Source: Chitinophaga niabensis (GTDB lineage Bacteria; Bacteroidota; Bacteroidia; Chitinophagales; Chitinophagaceae). Taken from it: a stretch of DNA of 64,000 nt. The DNA is taken from positions 1,116,001 to 1,180,000 of the forward strand of contig NZ_FSRA01000002.1 in assembly GCF_900129465.1 (NCBI RefSeq), written 5' to 3'. The translations under genes and the position numbers were made by a program. Below, piece by piece: positions 33,302 through 42,251 of the stretch. Numbering within the stretch: position 1 is the stretch's first letter; each line of letters begins with the position of its first letter. The notes beneath the pieces were generated by a model. The model was not told the DNA's origin and searched no databases. It was given only the letters and a program-made list of their open reading frames with translations.

Positions 33302-33919
33302 ATGCAAGGAATCCAACACATCATTTTCGACCTGGGAGGCGTACTCCTCAATATCGATTATCAACTCACCCACAAAGCATTCACCGATCTGGGCATCGCT
33401 GATTTTAATACACACTTCTCCCAACTTCATGCCGATTCGCTGTTTGAAGACCTGGAAACCGGCAAGGTGAGTGAAGAAGAATTCCTGGAGAAAATAAAGG
33501 AACACCTGCCTGAGAAAACAACAAACGAAGCCATCATTACCGCCTGGAATGCCATGCTGCTGGATTATCCTGTAGCCCGGTTGCAGTTGCTTCAGCAATT
33601 GCGGCAGCATTACAATTTATTCCTGCTCAGCAATACCAATGCCATCCACCTGGCTGCATTTAATACCATCCTGGAAAAAAGCCGGGGCATTTCCTCCCTC
33701 GCTTCATTTTTCGACAAAACATATTATTCCCACCTGGTGGGGCTTCGCAAGCCCGGAAAGGAAATTTACCAGTTGATCCTGGACGAAAACGATCTCCGGC
33801 CGGAGCATACCCTGTTCATTGACGACACGCTTCCTAATGTGGAAGCCGCGAAAGAACTGGGCATACAGGCCATTCACCTGCAGGCGCCGAAAACCATCCT
33901 GGATATTTTCAGAAAGTGA
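33302..33919 (+). CDS. HAD-family phosphatase (YihX-like)
   Basis: 205 residues. HAD motifs: I IIFDLGGVLLNID (the second Asp is replaced by Gly-Gly as in YihX and haloacid-dehalogenase-like members), II LLSNTNAIH, III GLRKPGKEIYQLIL with Lys, IV TLFIDDTLPNVEAAKELG. The helical cap is inserted after motif I. YihX is a glucose-1-phosphate phosphatase; the substrate here is not known. It ends exactly where the convergent DUF4834 gene ends. Confidence 0.88.
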   Translation: MQGIQHIIFDLGGVLLNIDYQLTHKAFTDLGIADFNTHFSQLHADSLFEDLETGKVSEEEFLEKIKEHLPEKTTNEAIITAWNAMLLDYPVARLQLLQQLRQHYNLFLLSNTNAIHLAAFNTILEKSRGISSLASFFDKTYYSHLVGLRKPGKEIYQLILDENDLRPEHTLFIDDTLPNVEAAKELGIQAIHLQAPKTILDIFRK

Positions 33920-34156
33920 TTATTTGATCTCTTCAAAATCTATGTAATCCCCTTTATCCCTGGGTTTGGGAGAAGGCGGCGGAGAAGGAGGAGCTTGTTG
34001 TTGCTGCTGTTGCTCGAATTGCTCACGCATATGCTGTTGCATATCCCGTACCTGGCGGCGGACAAGCTTGGTAGAATTATAGACCGGAATGATGAACTCA
34101 AACACCAGTTTATAAAGGATCCAGCCTACGACTATATAAATGAGTAACTTTAACAT
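33920..34156 (-). CDS. DUF4834-family small membrane protein
   Basis: 78 residues: one TM helix (MLKLLIYIVVGWILYKLVFEFIIPVY), a charged helix with a poly-Gln run (EQFEQQQQQQ), a Pro-rich stretch and the conserved tail DKGDYIDFEEIK. This is the Bacteroidota DUF4834 pattern. The function is unknown. ATG at 34156 preferred over GTG two codons upstream. Confidence 0.8.
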   Translation of the reverse strand: MLKLLIYIVVGWILYKLVFEFIIPVYNSTKLVRRQVRDMQQHMREQFEQQQQQQAPPSPPPSPKPRDKGDYIDFEEIK

Positions 34157-34209
34157 AATCACGCAAAGATAGCAGTATCTCCCATTTTCTGCCTCATTTT
34201 AGGGATTCT

Positions 34210-34563
34210 TTAACGAAGTCCGATCATCGCTGCAACATCCATGGAAGCCTGTTTATTGTACTCCCAGGTAAGTTTGCGATAGTTCATGGCATCGATGATT
34301 GTACCCACTAAACAGAAGCCGCCGGTGAACAGGTAAAGGATACCCATCAGCACCTGGTCCATCAGGAAACGGTGAATGCCGGCTACGGCTACCAGGCCCA
34401 GCAGGCAGGTGATCAGTATTGTTTGCGGATCTTTACGCCTTGCCTGGTAAAGGATCAGGAAGCGCTGGCGCGTATCTTCATCGTATTTTTTGGTTAATTC
34501 CTCCAACCAGATGATCTCTTCATGGTCGATGCCCGGTAACATGGCAAAATGGAAGTTGTTCAT
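34210..34563 (-). CDS. TM2-domain membrane protein
   Basis: 117 residues: a helical cytoplasmic N-terminus (EEIIWLEELTKKYDEDTRQRFLILYQARRKDPQ) and two TM helices joined by a short turn (LLGLVAVAGIHRFLMDQVLMGILYLFTGGFCLVGTIID), the TM2 motif with GIHRFL and D in the second helix. Function unknown. Seven bp after the DUF2752 gene. Confidence 0.85.
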   Translation of the reverse strand: MNNFHFAMLPGIDHEEIIWLEELTKKYDEDTRQRFLILYQARRKDPQTILITCLLGLVAVAGIHRFLMDQVLMGILYLFTGGFCLVGTIIDAMNYRKLTWEYNKQASMDVAAMIGLR

Positions 34564-34570
34564 ATAGTGT

Positions 34571-34867
34571 TTATTTTACAGGCTTAAATGGTATATGGAA
34601 AAGTTTTATCAGTTGAATGATCCGCCACAGCAAAGCCAATAATACAATCGCCCCCAGTTTGTGACTTTCCCAGCTTTCCTGCCATTCCCCATGAAAAAGA
34701 TGGCTGATGGAAGTGCCCAGACCACAACCCGGGCAGCCGCCCAAACCAATCATTTTAAAAAAACAAAAACCGGTGAAGCCCTCGCCGGGATGGATGATAG
34801 CGAGGTAAAGCAGGCCCGCGGCCCAGGCAATCAGTTCTATATTTATTTTGGGAAAATAGCGCTGCAT
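34571..34867 (-). CDS. DUF2752-family membrane protein
   Basis: 98 residues with two to three TM helices and the DUF2752 signature FFKMIGLGGCPGCGLGTSISHLFHG (paired Cys). Function unknown. The start at 34867 is the Met before the first TM segment. It is co-transcribed with the TM2-domain gene. Confidence 0.86.
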   Translation of the reverse strand: MQRYFPKINIELIAWAAGLLYLAIIHPGEGFTGFCFFKMIGLGGCPGCGLGTSISHLFHGEWQESWESHKLGAIVLLALLWRIIQLIKLFHIPFKPVK

Positions 34868-34984
34868 GTGTATACAAGATAGCGTAATCCTGCCGCATTT
34901 ACAATTTCTATTAAGATTAAACAACATGTGTGTGGTTGCGGCTTTCCCGAGGCCTACACTGTATTATATTTAGAAGAAATACTT

Positions 34985-35012
34985 TTTGTAATGAAATAAA
35001 ATGCTAATTTTG
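34985..35012 (+). promoter_or_regulatory. rimP: Predicted promoter of the rimP-nusA-infB operon
   Basis: TTTG at 34985-34988 and TAATTTTG at 35005-35012 (perfect TAnnTTTG), 16 bp apart, slightly shorter than usual. A start near 35018 would leave about 50 bases before rimP. Confidence 0.5.
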
Positions 35013-35033
35013 TAGTGGAAAAATGATTCAAAT

Positions 35034-35066
35034 GAAGGGGACGAAAAAGTCCCCTTCTTCTTTTTT
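35034..35066 (+). terminator. Terminator-like attenuator in the rimP leader
   Basis: gaaggggac / gtccccttc forms a perfect 9-bp stem with a 6-base loop (gaaaaa), followed by ttcttttttg. The U-tract ends 2 bases before the rimP ATG. Placed between the predicted promoter and the first gene of the operon, it looks like a transcription attenuator or a start-site-blocking hairpin. Confidence 0.75.
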
Positions 35067-35068
35067 GT

Positions 35069-35533
35069 ATGGCAAACGAACAAGTGATAGCACCCATCCG
35101 GGAAATGCTGGATTCGCTCCTGGCGGACAAACCAGAGTATTTTGTGGTGGATATTAAGATCAAACCTACCAATAATATTAAGGTCTTTGTAGATGCAGAT
35201 AATGGTGCTTCCATCGACAAGCTGGTGTCGCTGAACAGGCAATTATACCCGCTGCTGGAAGCGGCCGGATTGTTTCCGGCAGATGATTTCTCCCTGGAAG
35301 TATCTTCTCCCGGTTTGGATGAACCATTAAAGTCTCCGCGTCAGTTCCAAAAGAATGTGGGCAGAAAAGTGGAAGTGATGTTGCTGAACGGCACCGTCCT
35401 GGAAGGCAAACTGCTGAGCTTCAACGAAACGGAATTGGTGCTGGAAGAAACAGTAGGTAAGAAAAAGGAAATTAAGCAAACAAATATCAATTTATCCGAA
35501 ATAAAGCACACAAAGGTGTGCATCGTGTTTTAA
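35069..35533 (+). CDS. rimP: Ribosome maturation factor RimP
   Basis: Needed for 30S subunit assembly. 154 residues: N-terminal alpha/beta domain with KPEYFVVDIKIKPTNNIKVFVDADNGASIDKLVSLNRQLYP and the LEVSSPGLDEPLKSPRQFQKNVGRKVEVML junction, then an Sm-like C-terminal domain. It is first in the conserved rimP-nusA-infB operon, 16 bp before nusA, and preceded by the attenuator-like hairpin. Confidence 0.97.
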   Translation: MANEQVIAPIREMLDSLLADKPEYFVVDIKIKPTNNIKVFVDADNGASIDKLVSLNRQLYPLLEAAGLFPADDFSLEVSSPGLDEPLKSPRQFQKNVGRKVEVMLLNGTVLEGKLLSFNETELVLEETVGKKKEIKQTNINLSEIKHTKVCIVF

Positions 35534-35549
35534 AAAATAATAACAGAAC

Positions 35550-36797
35550 ATGGCTAGTATTAACCTGATTGAGTCATTCACCGAGTTTAAGGAGGCGGAA
35601 AATATCGACCGCCCGACCCTAATGAAGGTGTTAGAGGATGTGTTTAAGACGCTGTTGCGTAAGAAATATGGCTCAGATGAGAACTTTGACGTGATTGTAA
35701 ATACCGAAAAAGGTGACCTGGAGATCCTCCGTCGCCGTATGATCGTAGAAGATGGTACGGTAGAAGATGATAACGCCCAGATCGCATATTCGGAAGCTAT
35801 CCTGGTAGAACCCGATTACCAGGTAGGTGAAGACCTGTACGAAGAGGTAGAGATCCTGGATTTCGGCCGTCGTGCTATCCTGGCAGCCAAACAAACGCTG
35901 ACTGCCCGGATCGGTGACCTGAAAAAGAATATCCTGGTGAAGAAATATGGCGACCGCGTAGGTGAGATCGTGACAGGCGAGGTATACCAGGTATGGAAAA
36001 AGGAAGTTTTATTATTGGATGATGAAGGGAATGAGTTAATATTGCCTAAATCCGAGCAGATTCCAACAGATTATTTCAAAAAAGGCGAAAATGTGCGGGC
36101 GGTAGTGAAAAAAGTGGAAATGAAGAACAACTCTCCACTGATCATCCTCTCCAGAACACATCCTTCCTTCCTGGCGAAACTTCTCGAAATTGAAGTGCCG
36201 GAAATTTTCGATGGTCTTATCGTGATCAAAAAAATCGTAAGAGAACCCGGCGAAAGAGCCAAAGTGGCTGTGGAGTCTTATGACGACCGTATTGACCCCG
36301 TAGGTGCCTGCGTAGGTATGAAAGGTAGCCGTATCCACGGTATCGTTCGTGAGCTGCGCAATGAGAACATCGACATTATCAACTATACCGCGAACATACA
36401 ACTGCTGATCCAACGTGCGCTGACACCAGCGAGGATTAGCCGCATGGACGTAGACAATGAAAATAAATATGCATCCGTTTATCTTAAACCAGACCAGGTA
36501 TCACTGGCCATCGGTAAGAAAGGGGTGAATATAAAATTGGCCTGCGAATTGACGGGATTTGAGATAGATGTATTCCGTGATGAAGAACAGGAACAAACTG
36601 AGTTTGACATTGACCTGGGCGAATTCGCGGATGAAATTGAAGCATGGGTGATCGATGAATTAAAACGCATTGGTTGCGACACTGCCCGCAGTGTACTGGA
36701 TCTGACTCCGGAAGAACTTGTACGCCGTTCCGACCTCGAAGAGGAAACCGTACATGAAGTGAGGAGAATTTTGCAGGAAGAATTTGAAAAAGAATAA
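35550..36797 (+). CDS. nusA: Transcription termination/antitermination factor NusA
   Basis: RNA-polymerase-binding factor. 415 residues: N-terminal domain (1-125), S1 domain (about 130-200, VGEIVTGEVYQVWKKEVLLLDDEG), KH1/KH2 (about 225-345, GACVGMKGSRIHGIVRELRNENIDIINYT and VSLAIGKKGVNIKLACELTGFEIDV), and a C-terminal acidic helical part with a helix-hairpin-helix-like end (RSDLEEETVHEVRRILQEEF). It lacks the long acidic repeats of the Escherichia coli protein. In the operon it sits between rimP and infB. Confidence 0.97.
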   Translation: MASINLIESFTEFKEAENIDRPTLMKVLEDVFKTLLRKKYGSDENFDVIVNTEKGDLEILRRRMIVEDGTVEDDNAQIAYSEAILVEPDYQVGEDLYEEVEILDFGRRAILAAKQTLTARIGDLKKNILVKKYGDRVGEIVTGEVYQVWKKEVLLLDDEGNELILPKSEQIPTDYFKKGENVRAVVKKVEMKNNSPLIILSRTHPSFLAKLLEIEVPEIFDGLIVIKKIVREPGERAKVAVESYDDRIDPVGACVGMKGSRIHGIVRELRNENIDIINYTANIQLLIQRALTPARISRMDVDNENKYASVYLKPDQVSLAIGKKGVNIKLACELTGFEIDVFRDEEQEQTEFDIDLGEFADEIEAWVIDELKRIGCDTARSVLDLTPEELVRRSDLEEETVHEVRRILQEEFEKE

Positions 36798-36836
36798 AGC
36801 CGTCCGCTACCCCTTCCCAAGTGGTAGGCTTTTTTG
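36798..36836 (+). terminator. Weak terminator-like hairpin between nusA and infB
   Basis: agcc...ctacc pairs with ggtag-gct around a loop (5-base bulge on the left arm), followed by six T. It starts right after the nusA stop and lies about 90 bp before infB, so partial termination could set InfB relative to NusA. Confidence 0.5.
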
Positions 36837-36926
36837 ATTGCAGAGATAATTGAGTTATTTGTTAAAATGTTAAAAGAATTACTCCGCCGGCTGGTGGGGA
36901 TTAAACGGGAAGGACGCGAATACGAT

Positions 36927-39900
36927 ATGCCTGAAGTAACAAACAACACACCGCGATTGCTGGCTGCGGCCAAGGAATTCAATATTGGAAAGGAAACGCT
37001 CATCGATTTCCTGGCCAATAAGGGCTATGATATGGACGGATTCGGATCTCCTAACGCCCGTCTCACAGCCCAGATGTACAACTCCTTGCAGAATGAGTTT
37101 CAACAGGATAAGGCAAACAAGAAGAAAAGTGATCAGATAGCCTTACCCAAAGGAACCGTGCTGGATGCAGCCAAAAAGAAGGAGAAGGAAGAGGCAGAGC
37201 TCGCAGCGAAGAAGAAAGAGAAAGAAGATGCTGATACCGCTGCTGCTAAAAAGAAAGAAGAGGCTCCTGCCAAACCTGAGCCACAGCCGGAACCTGTAGT
37301 AGCACCTAAGGTGGTACCGCAACCGGAAGCAAAGGTGGAAAAACAGGAAGCGAAACCGGAACCCAAACCCGAACCGCAACCTGAACCAAAACCACAGCCG
37401 CCCGTACAGGAAGTAAAACCGGAACCTAAACCGGAACCTGCTCCTGCACCCAAAGCTGTTGTAGAGGAAACACCTAAAGCAGAAGAAGTAGTGAAACCTG
37501 AAGCCCCCAAGATCAATGGTCCCAAAATAATGGGTTCTATCGACCTGGACGCGCTGAATAAGGATAACCGCACTGCTAAAAAACCTGCTGCCAAAAAGAA
37601 AGACGACACTGAAACTGTTGAGGATAAACCAACTCCCGCACCACAGGAAGCTGTACCGGTTGCGGAAGTGAAAGCAACGCCTGCTCCTGAAGTGAAAGAA
37701 GTGCCTGTCGCTAAAAAAGAGGAACCGCCGGTAAAAGTGGAAAAACCCGCTGCGAAAGCAGAAGAGAAACCCGCTGAACAAGCTCCTCCTCCAGCGAAAG
37801 CACCGAGAGAAGAAAGAACAGAAAGGCCGGCTGCCAAAGTGGAAGCACCTCAGCCCCCCGTTCCTAATGAACCAACAGACGAATCAGGAGAAGACAACAG
37901 CAAAGCAGTGATCGAAAATATCCAGGCTAATAAACTCACTGGTCCCAAGGTGATCGGAAAGATTGACCTGCCGGTGCAGCAAGATCGCCGGGATAATAGT
38001 AAAGGGTTTAATAACTCTAAAGACGAAAAACGTAAGCGCAAGCGCATCGTTATAGAAAAGAAACCAGAACCCATCAAACCAGGTGAGTTCGCTAAAGAAG
38101 GCGGACAAAATGCACCAGGTGGCGGGCATCAGGGCAATCGCGAAAACCGCGGTCCCGGAGGACCTGGCACTCATCAGGGTGGAGGTCATCGCGGACCAGG
38201 AGGCCCGGGTGGAAATCGTGGACCCGGAGGTCATGGTGGAAACCGTGATAATCGTGGCCCAGGTGGTGGTCATGGTGGAAACCGCGGCCCAGGTGGTGGC
38301 GCACCAGGAGGTGGCAATCGTCCCCCAGGTGCTCCGGGTACCGGCAACAGCCGTCCCCTACAAGCCCGCCAACCCCGTCCGGGACAAGGTGGTTACGGAC
38401 AAGGCGCTCCCCGCAGACCGGAAGACAAGGATAAAGAAATTGACAAGAACGAGATCCAGAATAAGATCAAGGAAACAATGGCCAAACTGGGCGGCAACTC
38501 CCGTGGCCGTTCTACCAAAGCAAAACGCCGTCACGACAAACGCCAGGAAATGGCCAGTCGCAGAGAAAGCTCTGCTAACGGAGAAGGTGCAAAATTACAG
38601 GTAACGGAATTCGTGTCTGTAAGTGAGCTGGCTAACCTGATGGACGTGAGCTTTGCAGAAGTGATCTCAAAATGTATGGGCCTCGGCATCATGGTATCTA
38701 TCAACCAACGCCTCGATGCGGAAGTAATAGAACTGGTTGCCGGTGAGTTCGGATATGAAGTTGAGTTTATTGGAATTGAAGATGCAACGGACGATGATGA
38801 TGAAGAAGTAGTAGATGATCCGGAAGATCTGCTTCCCCGTGCACCGATCGTTACCATCATGGGTCACGTTGACCATGGTAAAACCTCCCTGCTCGACTAC
38901 ATCCGCAGTGCGAATGTGGTAGCCGGTGAGGCTGGTGGTATCACCCAGCACATTGGTGCTTACCAGGTAACTACCGCCACCGGTAAAAAAGTAACCTTCC
39001 TCGATACCCCCGGTCACGAAGCGTTTACCGCGATGCGTGCCCGTGGTGCCAAAGTTGCGGACATTGCAGTAATTGTGGTTGCTGCGGACGATGCCATCAT
39101 GCCTCAAACACGTGAAGCTATCTCCCACTCCCAGGCTGCAGGCCTCCCCATGGTCTTTGCGATCAACAAGGTCGATAAAGATGGCGCCAATCCGGAGAAG
39201 ATCAAAGAACAACTGGCCGGCATGAACCTCCTGGTAGAAGACTGGGGCGGTAAATACCAAAGCCAGGAGATCTCCGCGAAAAGTGGTTTGAACATCGACA
39301 TTCTATTGGAGAAAATATTGCTCGAAGCGGAATTGCTGGAACTGAAAGCCAACCCTGACCGGGAAGGTACAGGTACAGTGATCGAAGCCACCCTGGATAA
39401 AGGCCGCGGTTATGTAACAACCGTACTGGTATCCAGCGGTACCCTGAAACAGGGAGACACCATCGTTTCCGGCGCTCACTTTGGTAAGATCAAGGCCATG
39501 TTCAACGAACGCGGTCAGCGTGTTGAAAAAGCCGGTCCTTCCACCCCTGTTCAGTTGCTCGGTTTGAACGGAGCATCACAGGCCGGTGAGAAGTTCAAGG
39601 TTTATGAAGATGAATCTGAAGCGAAAGAAGTGGCCAACCGCAGAGCACAACTCGTGCGGGAACAAGGTATCCGTACCAAGAAACACATTACGCTTGATGA
39701 GATCGGACGCCGCCTTGCACTGGGTAACTTTAAACAACTGAACCTGATCCTGAAAGGGGACGTGGATGGTTCCGTAGAAGCGTTGAGCGATTCCCTGCAG
39801 AAACTGTCTACAGAAGAGATCGTGGTGAGCGTGGTGCTGAAAGGCGTGGGTCAGATCACAGAATCAGACGTATTGCTGGCTACTGCATCGGATGCATTGA

Positions 39901-40340
39901 TCATCGGTTTCCAGGTACGCCCTTCTATGAATGCGGCAAAACTGGCTGAGAAAGAGAACATCGAGATCCGCACTTACTCCATCATCTACGATGCGATCGA
40001 CGAGCTGAAGAGCGCCATGGAAGGTATGCTTGAGCCGAAGATCGAGAAGAAAGTGGTGTGCAACGTGGAGATCCGCGAAACTTACAAGTTCGACAAGGTG
40101 ACCATCGCCGGTTGTTATGTGCTGGATGGTAAGCTGAACAGGAACACCCGTATCAACATCGTTCGCGATGGTATCGTGGTGCACACTGGCGAACTCCAGT
40201 CCCTCAAACGCTATAAAGATGATGTGAAAGAAGTGGTATCCGGTATGGAGTGCGGCTTGAGCATCAAGAACTATGCGGACCTGAAGGTGGGAGACATCGT
40301 GGAAGGTTTCGAAGAGGTGGAAGTTAAAAGAACACTCTAA
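36927..40340 (+). CDS. infB: Translation initiation factor IF-2
   Basis: GTPase that brings initiator tRNA to the 30S subunit. 1137 residues. An IF2N domain (1-45, PRLLAAAKEFNIGKETLIDFLANKGY) is followed by a roughly 500-residue low-complexity linker: a Pro/Glu/Lys/Ala part, then a Gly/Pro/Arg/His part (GGHRGPGGPGG-like repeats). Next come a second IF2N-type domain and the G domain starting about residue 646 (GHVDHGKTSLLDYIR, DTPGHEAF, NKVDKDGANP) and domains II-IV. The ATG at 36927 matches the family start; an upstream TTG lies in the hairpin tail. Confidence 0.97.
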   Translation: MPEVTNNTPRLLAAAKEFNIGKETLIDFLANKGYDMDGFGSPNARLTAQMYNSLQNEFQQDKANKKKSDQIALPKGTVLDAAKKKEKEEAELAAKKKEKEDADTAAAKKKEEAPAKPEPQPEPVVAPKVVPQPEAKVEKQEAKPEPKPEPQPEPKPQPPVQEVKPEPKPEPAPAPKAVVEETPKAEEVVKPEAPKINGPKIMGSIDLDALNKDNRTAKKPAAKKKDDTETVEDKPTPAPQEAVPVAEVKATPAPEVKEVPVAKKEEPPVKVEKPAAKAEEKPAEQAPPPAKAPREERTERPAAKVEAPQPPVPNEPTDESGEDNSKAVIENIQANKLTGPKVIGKIDLPVQQDRRDNSKGFNNSKDEKRKRKRIVIEKKPEPIKPGEFAKEGGQNAPGGGHQGNRENRGPGGPGTHQGGGHRGPGGPGGNRGPGGHGGNRDNRGPGGGHGGNRGPGGGAPGGGNRPPGAPGTGNSRPLQARQPRPGQGGYGQGAPRRPEDKDKEIDKNEIQNKIKETMAKLGGNSRGRSTKAKRRHDKRQEMASRRESSANGEGAKLQVTEFVSVSELANLMDVSFAEVISKCMGLGIMVSINQRLDAEVIELVAGEFGYEVEFIGIEDATDDDDEEVVDDPEDLLPRAPIVTIMGHVDHGKTSLLDYIRSANVVAGEAGGITQHIGAYQVTTATGKKVTFLDTPGHEAFTAMRARGAKVADIAVIVVAADDAIMPQTREAISHSQAAGLPMVFAINKVDKDGANPEKIKEQLAGMNLLVEDWGGKYQSQEISAKSGLNIDILLEKILLEAELLELKANPDREGTGTVIEATLDKGRGYVTTVLVSSGTLKQGDTIVSGAHFGKIKAMFNERGQRVEKAGPSTPVQLLGLNGASQAGEKFKVYEDESEAKEVANRRAQLVREQGIRTKKHITLDEIGRRLALGNFKQLNLILKGDVDGSVEALSDSLQKLSTEEIVVSVVLKGVGQITESDVLLATASDALIIGFQVRPSMNAAKLAEKENIEIRTYSIIYDAIDELKSAMEGMLEPKIEKKVVCNVEIRETYKFDKVTIAGCYVLDGKLNRNTRINIVRDGIVVHTGELQSLKRYKDDVKEVVSGMECGLSIKNYADLKVGDIVEGFEEVEVKRTL

Positions 40341-40345
40341 AATCG

Positions 40346-40374
40346 TTTGGAATGGGCCGCTGGCCCACTCCAAA
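40346..40374 (+). terminator. Hairpin after infB
   Basis: tttggaatgggcc / ggcccactccaaa, 13-bp stem with one mismatch and a 3-base loop, starting 6 bp past the infB stop. A T5 run occurs only 7 bases later, so it is a moderate terminator. Confidence 0.6.
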
Positions 40375-40456
40375 ACCGAAATTTTTGTTAAATAGATTAG
40401 CCGTCTTTGTACGGCTAATTTTTTATTGGTTATTTTGGTATTACAGTAACGTTACT

Positions 40457-41848
40457 ATGAAAAAAATTCTCGTATCCTCCTTAGGCGCTATGCTGCTTTT
40501 CCAGGTAGCAGTAGCACAACAGGGACAGAAAGTGGTAGCCGATAAGATCGTTGCCAAAGTGGGAGACAAGATCGTCCTTAAATCGGACATTGAATCTGCC
40601 CTCGTAGATATGCAACAGCAGGCGCTGGAAGGGCAACCTTTACCACCAAACGCTTCCTGCTCTGCTATTGAACAAATCATCGCACAAAAAATATTGGTTT
40701 TACAAGCTGAACGGGATAGTTTGCCGATCAGCGAAGCAGACGTGGATGGCCGTATCGAAAGCCAGATCCGTTGGGCAGAACAACGTTATGGAAGTCGTGA
40801 GAAAATGACGGAAGTAACGGGTTACACTATTTACCAGCTCCGTGAGCGTTTCCGTGATGCCATCAAGGAAAGTATGCTGGCAAAAGCCATGCGCGACAAG
40901 GTGGTGAACGCTGTGAAAGTAACGCCTACAGAAGTAAAGACCAGCTTTGAAAAGATCCCTGCAGACAGTCTTCCTTTCTATGAATCAGAACTGGAGATCG
41001 GTCAGCTGATGATCTTGCCGAAAGCCAGCCGTGAAATGGATAAATATGCCATAGACCGTTTGCTGGATTTCAAAAGCAAAGTAGAAAAGAAAGAAGGTGA
41101 ATTCAGCACATACGCCAGCCTTTACTCTGAAGACCCCGGTGTAAAAGAGAATGGCGGTACTTATACCCTGAACAGGAACGATAAGAACTGGGACCCGGAC
41201 TTCCTGGCCGCTTCTTTCCGTTTAAAGGAAGGGGATATGTCTTCTCCCGTTAAATCCCAATTCGGTTACCACCTGATCAAAATGATCAAACGTGCCGGGG
41301 ATAACGTGGTAGTGCAGCACATCCTTATCAAGCCTAATATCGTAACAGCAGATATCACTGCTGCCATGAATAAACTGGATACTGTAAGAGCGAATATCAT
41401 TTCCGGAAAAATGACCTTTGGTGAAGCCGTTGTAAAATACAGCGATGAGCCGATGGCTAAGTTTAACGGCGGTATGCTGCAGAATCCTCAAACAGGCAGC
41501 ACTTACATTACAGTAGATCAGTTGAATGATCCATCCACCAAGGATATTGTAATGATGCTGGATTCCCTGAAACCAGGTGGCGTAAGCAAACCTATGCTGT
41601 TCGACGATGAGCAGGGCCGTAAAGGAATTCGCCTCGTATATCTGAAAACACGTACCCAGCCTCACAGAGAGAACCTGAAAGACGACTACTCCCGTATCCA
41701 GCAACGTACTTTGCAGGAGAAACAAGTAGTAGCGCTGAACAAATGGCTGATGGACAAGATCCCTACCTTCTATGTTCACGTGGAACCTGAGTACACCGAG
41801 TGTGCCAATGTTTCGAAGTGGACGGCAGGAGCGGTCGCGCAGAAGTAG
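40457..41848 (+). CDS. SurA-like periplasmic peptidyl-prolyl isomerase/chaperone
   Basis: 463 residues: signal peptide (MKKILVSSLGAMLLFQVAVAQQ), SurA N-terminal helical domain (about 25-170: DKIVAKVGDKIVLKSDIESAL, IEQIIAQKILVLQAERDSLPISEADVDGRI), then two parvulin domains (about 175-285, SLYSEDPGVKENGGTYTLNR..., and about 290-400, VVQHILIKPNIVTADI...KYSDEPMAKFNGGML). It assists outer-membrane protein folding. The ATG at 40457 precedes the signal peptide; 35 upstream codons are not used. It has its own terminator. Confidence 0.93.
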   Translation: MKKILVSSLGAMLLFQVAVAQQGQKVVADKIVAKVGDKIVLKSDIESALVDMQQQALEGQPLPPNASCSAIEQIIAQKILVLQAERDSLPISEADVDGRIESQIRWAEQRYGSREKMTEVTGYTIYQLRERFRDAIKESMLAKAMRDKVVNAVKVTPTEVKTSFEKIPADSLPFYESELEIGQLMILPKASREMDKYAIDRLLDFKSKVEKKEGEFSTYASLYSEDPGVKENGGTYTLNRNDKNWDPDFLAASFRLKEGDMSSPVKSQFGYHLIKMIKRAGDNVVVQHILIKPNIVTADITAAMNKLDTVRANIISGKMTFGEAVVKYSDEPMAKFNGGMLQNPQTGSTYITVDQLNDPSTKDIVMMLDSLKPGGVSKPMLFDDEQGRKGIRLVYLKTRTQPHRENLKDDYSRIQQRTLQEKQVVALNKWLMDKIPTFYVHVEPEYTECANVSKWTAGAVAQK

Positions 41849-41878
41849 ATCATTCGCAACAACGATAAAGTAACACTA

Positions 41879-41912
41879 TCCCGGATCCTCCCAGAGAGGT
41901 CCGGGATTTTTG
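41879..41912 (+). terminator. Intrinsic terminator of the SurA-like gene
   Basis: tcccgga-t-cct / agg-tccggga around a 7-base loop, followed by ttttt. Confidence 0.88.
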
Positions 41913-42001
41913 TTTGAGGGAAGTATCAGCGGCTGAAAGGTGTAGGTTTTTGTAAAGAAGTGCCAGCCCCCTGAAAGGTTGGGTATTTTAAATAGAAGTA
42001 C

Positions 42002-42025
42002 AAACACCCTTTCGGGGGTGTTTTA
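42002..42025 (+). terminator. Second hairpin with T-run downstream
   Basis: aaacaccc / gggtgttt with a 6-base loop, followed by a further T. It lies about 90 bp beyond the first terminator, so either back-up termination or the end of a small transcript. Confidence 0.5.
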
Positions 42026-42225
42026 GAAAAAGGCAGAGCCCCTCATGATTTCGTTTTTTAGAAAAGATCTGCCCATTCCCGGAGATACATCCAACAGATC
42101 ACCGCAGTTTTTAGAAGTACTCCCTTCCTGCTAAAAAATAAAATCCCCTAATCCAAGCCCCCGGCACGTTCCCGGGAGAACTGTGAAGCCTTTGCTAAAG
42201 AGAAGGAGGTTTAATAATTTAAGCG

Positions 42226-42233
42226 TAACTTTG
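42226..42233 (+). promoter_or_regulatory. Predicted -7 box for the PurF-like gene (TAACTTTG)
   Basis: Perfect TAnnTTTG, 18 bp before the ATG. No clear -33 TTG at normal spacing. Confidence 0.45.
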
Positions 42234-42251
42234 CGTCTTCAATTTTACAGC

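Larger units (their letters stand above)
41849..42251. other. 403-bp intergenic region with two hairpins
   Basis: No gene is visible. It begins with the terminator of the SurA-like gene, contains a second hairpin at 42002-42024, a repeated 9-mer (tagaagtac, near 41992 and 42114), and a TAACTTTG -7 box at 42226-42233 just before the PurF-like gene. The second hairpin could end a short RNA. Confidence 0.5.

Noticed and set aside
37133..37837. Long antisense frame (234 codons) opposite infB, rich in Ser/Gly/Ala
   Set aside because: It mirrors the low-complexity Pro/Lys/Glu linker of IF-2; no start context or recognisable domain.
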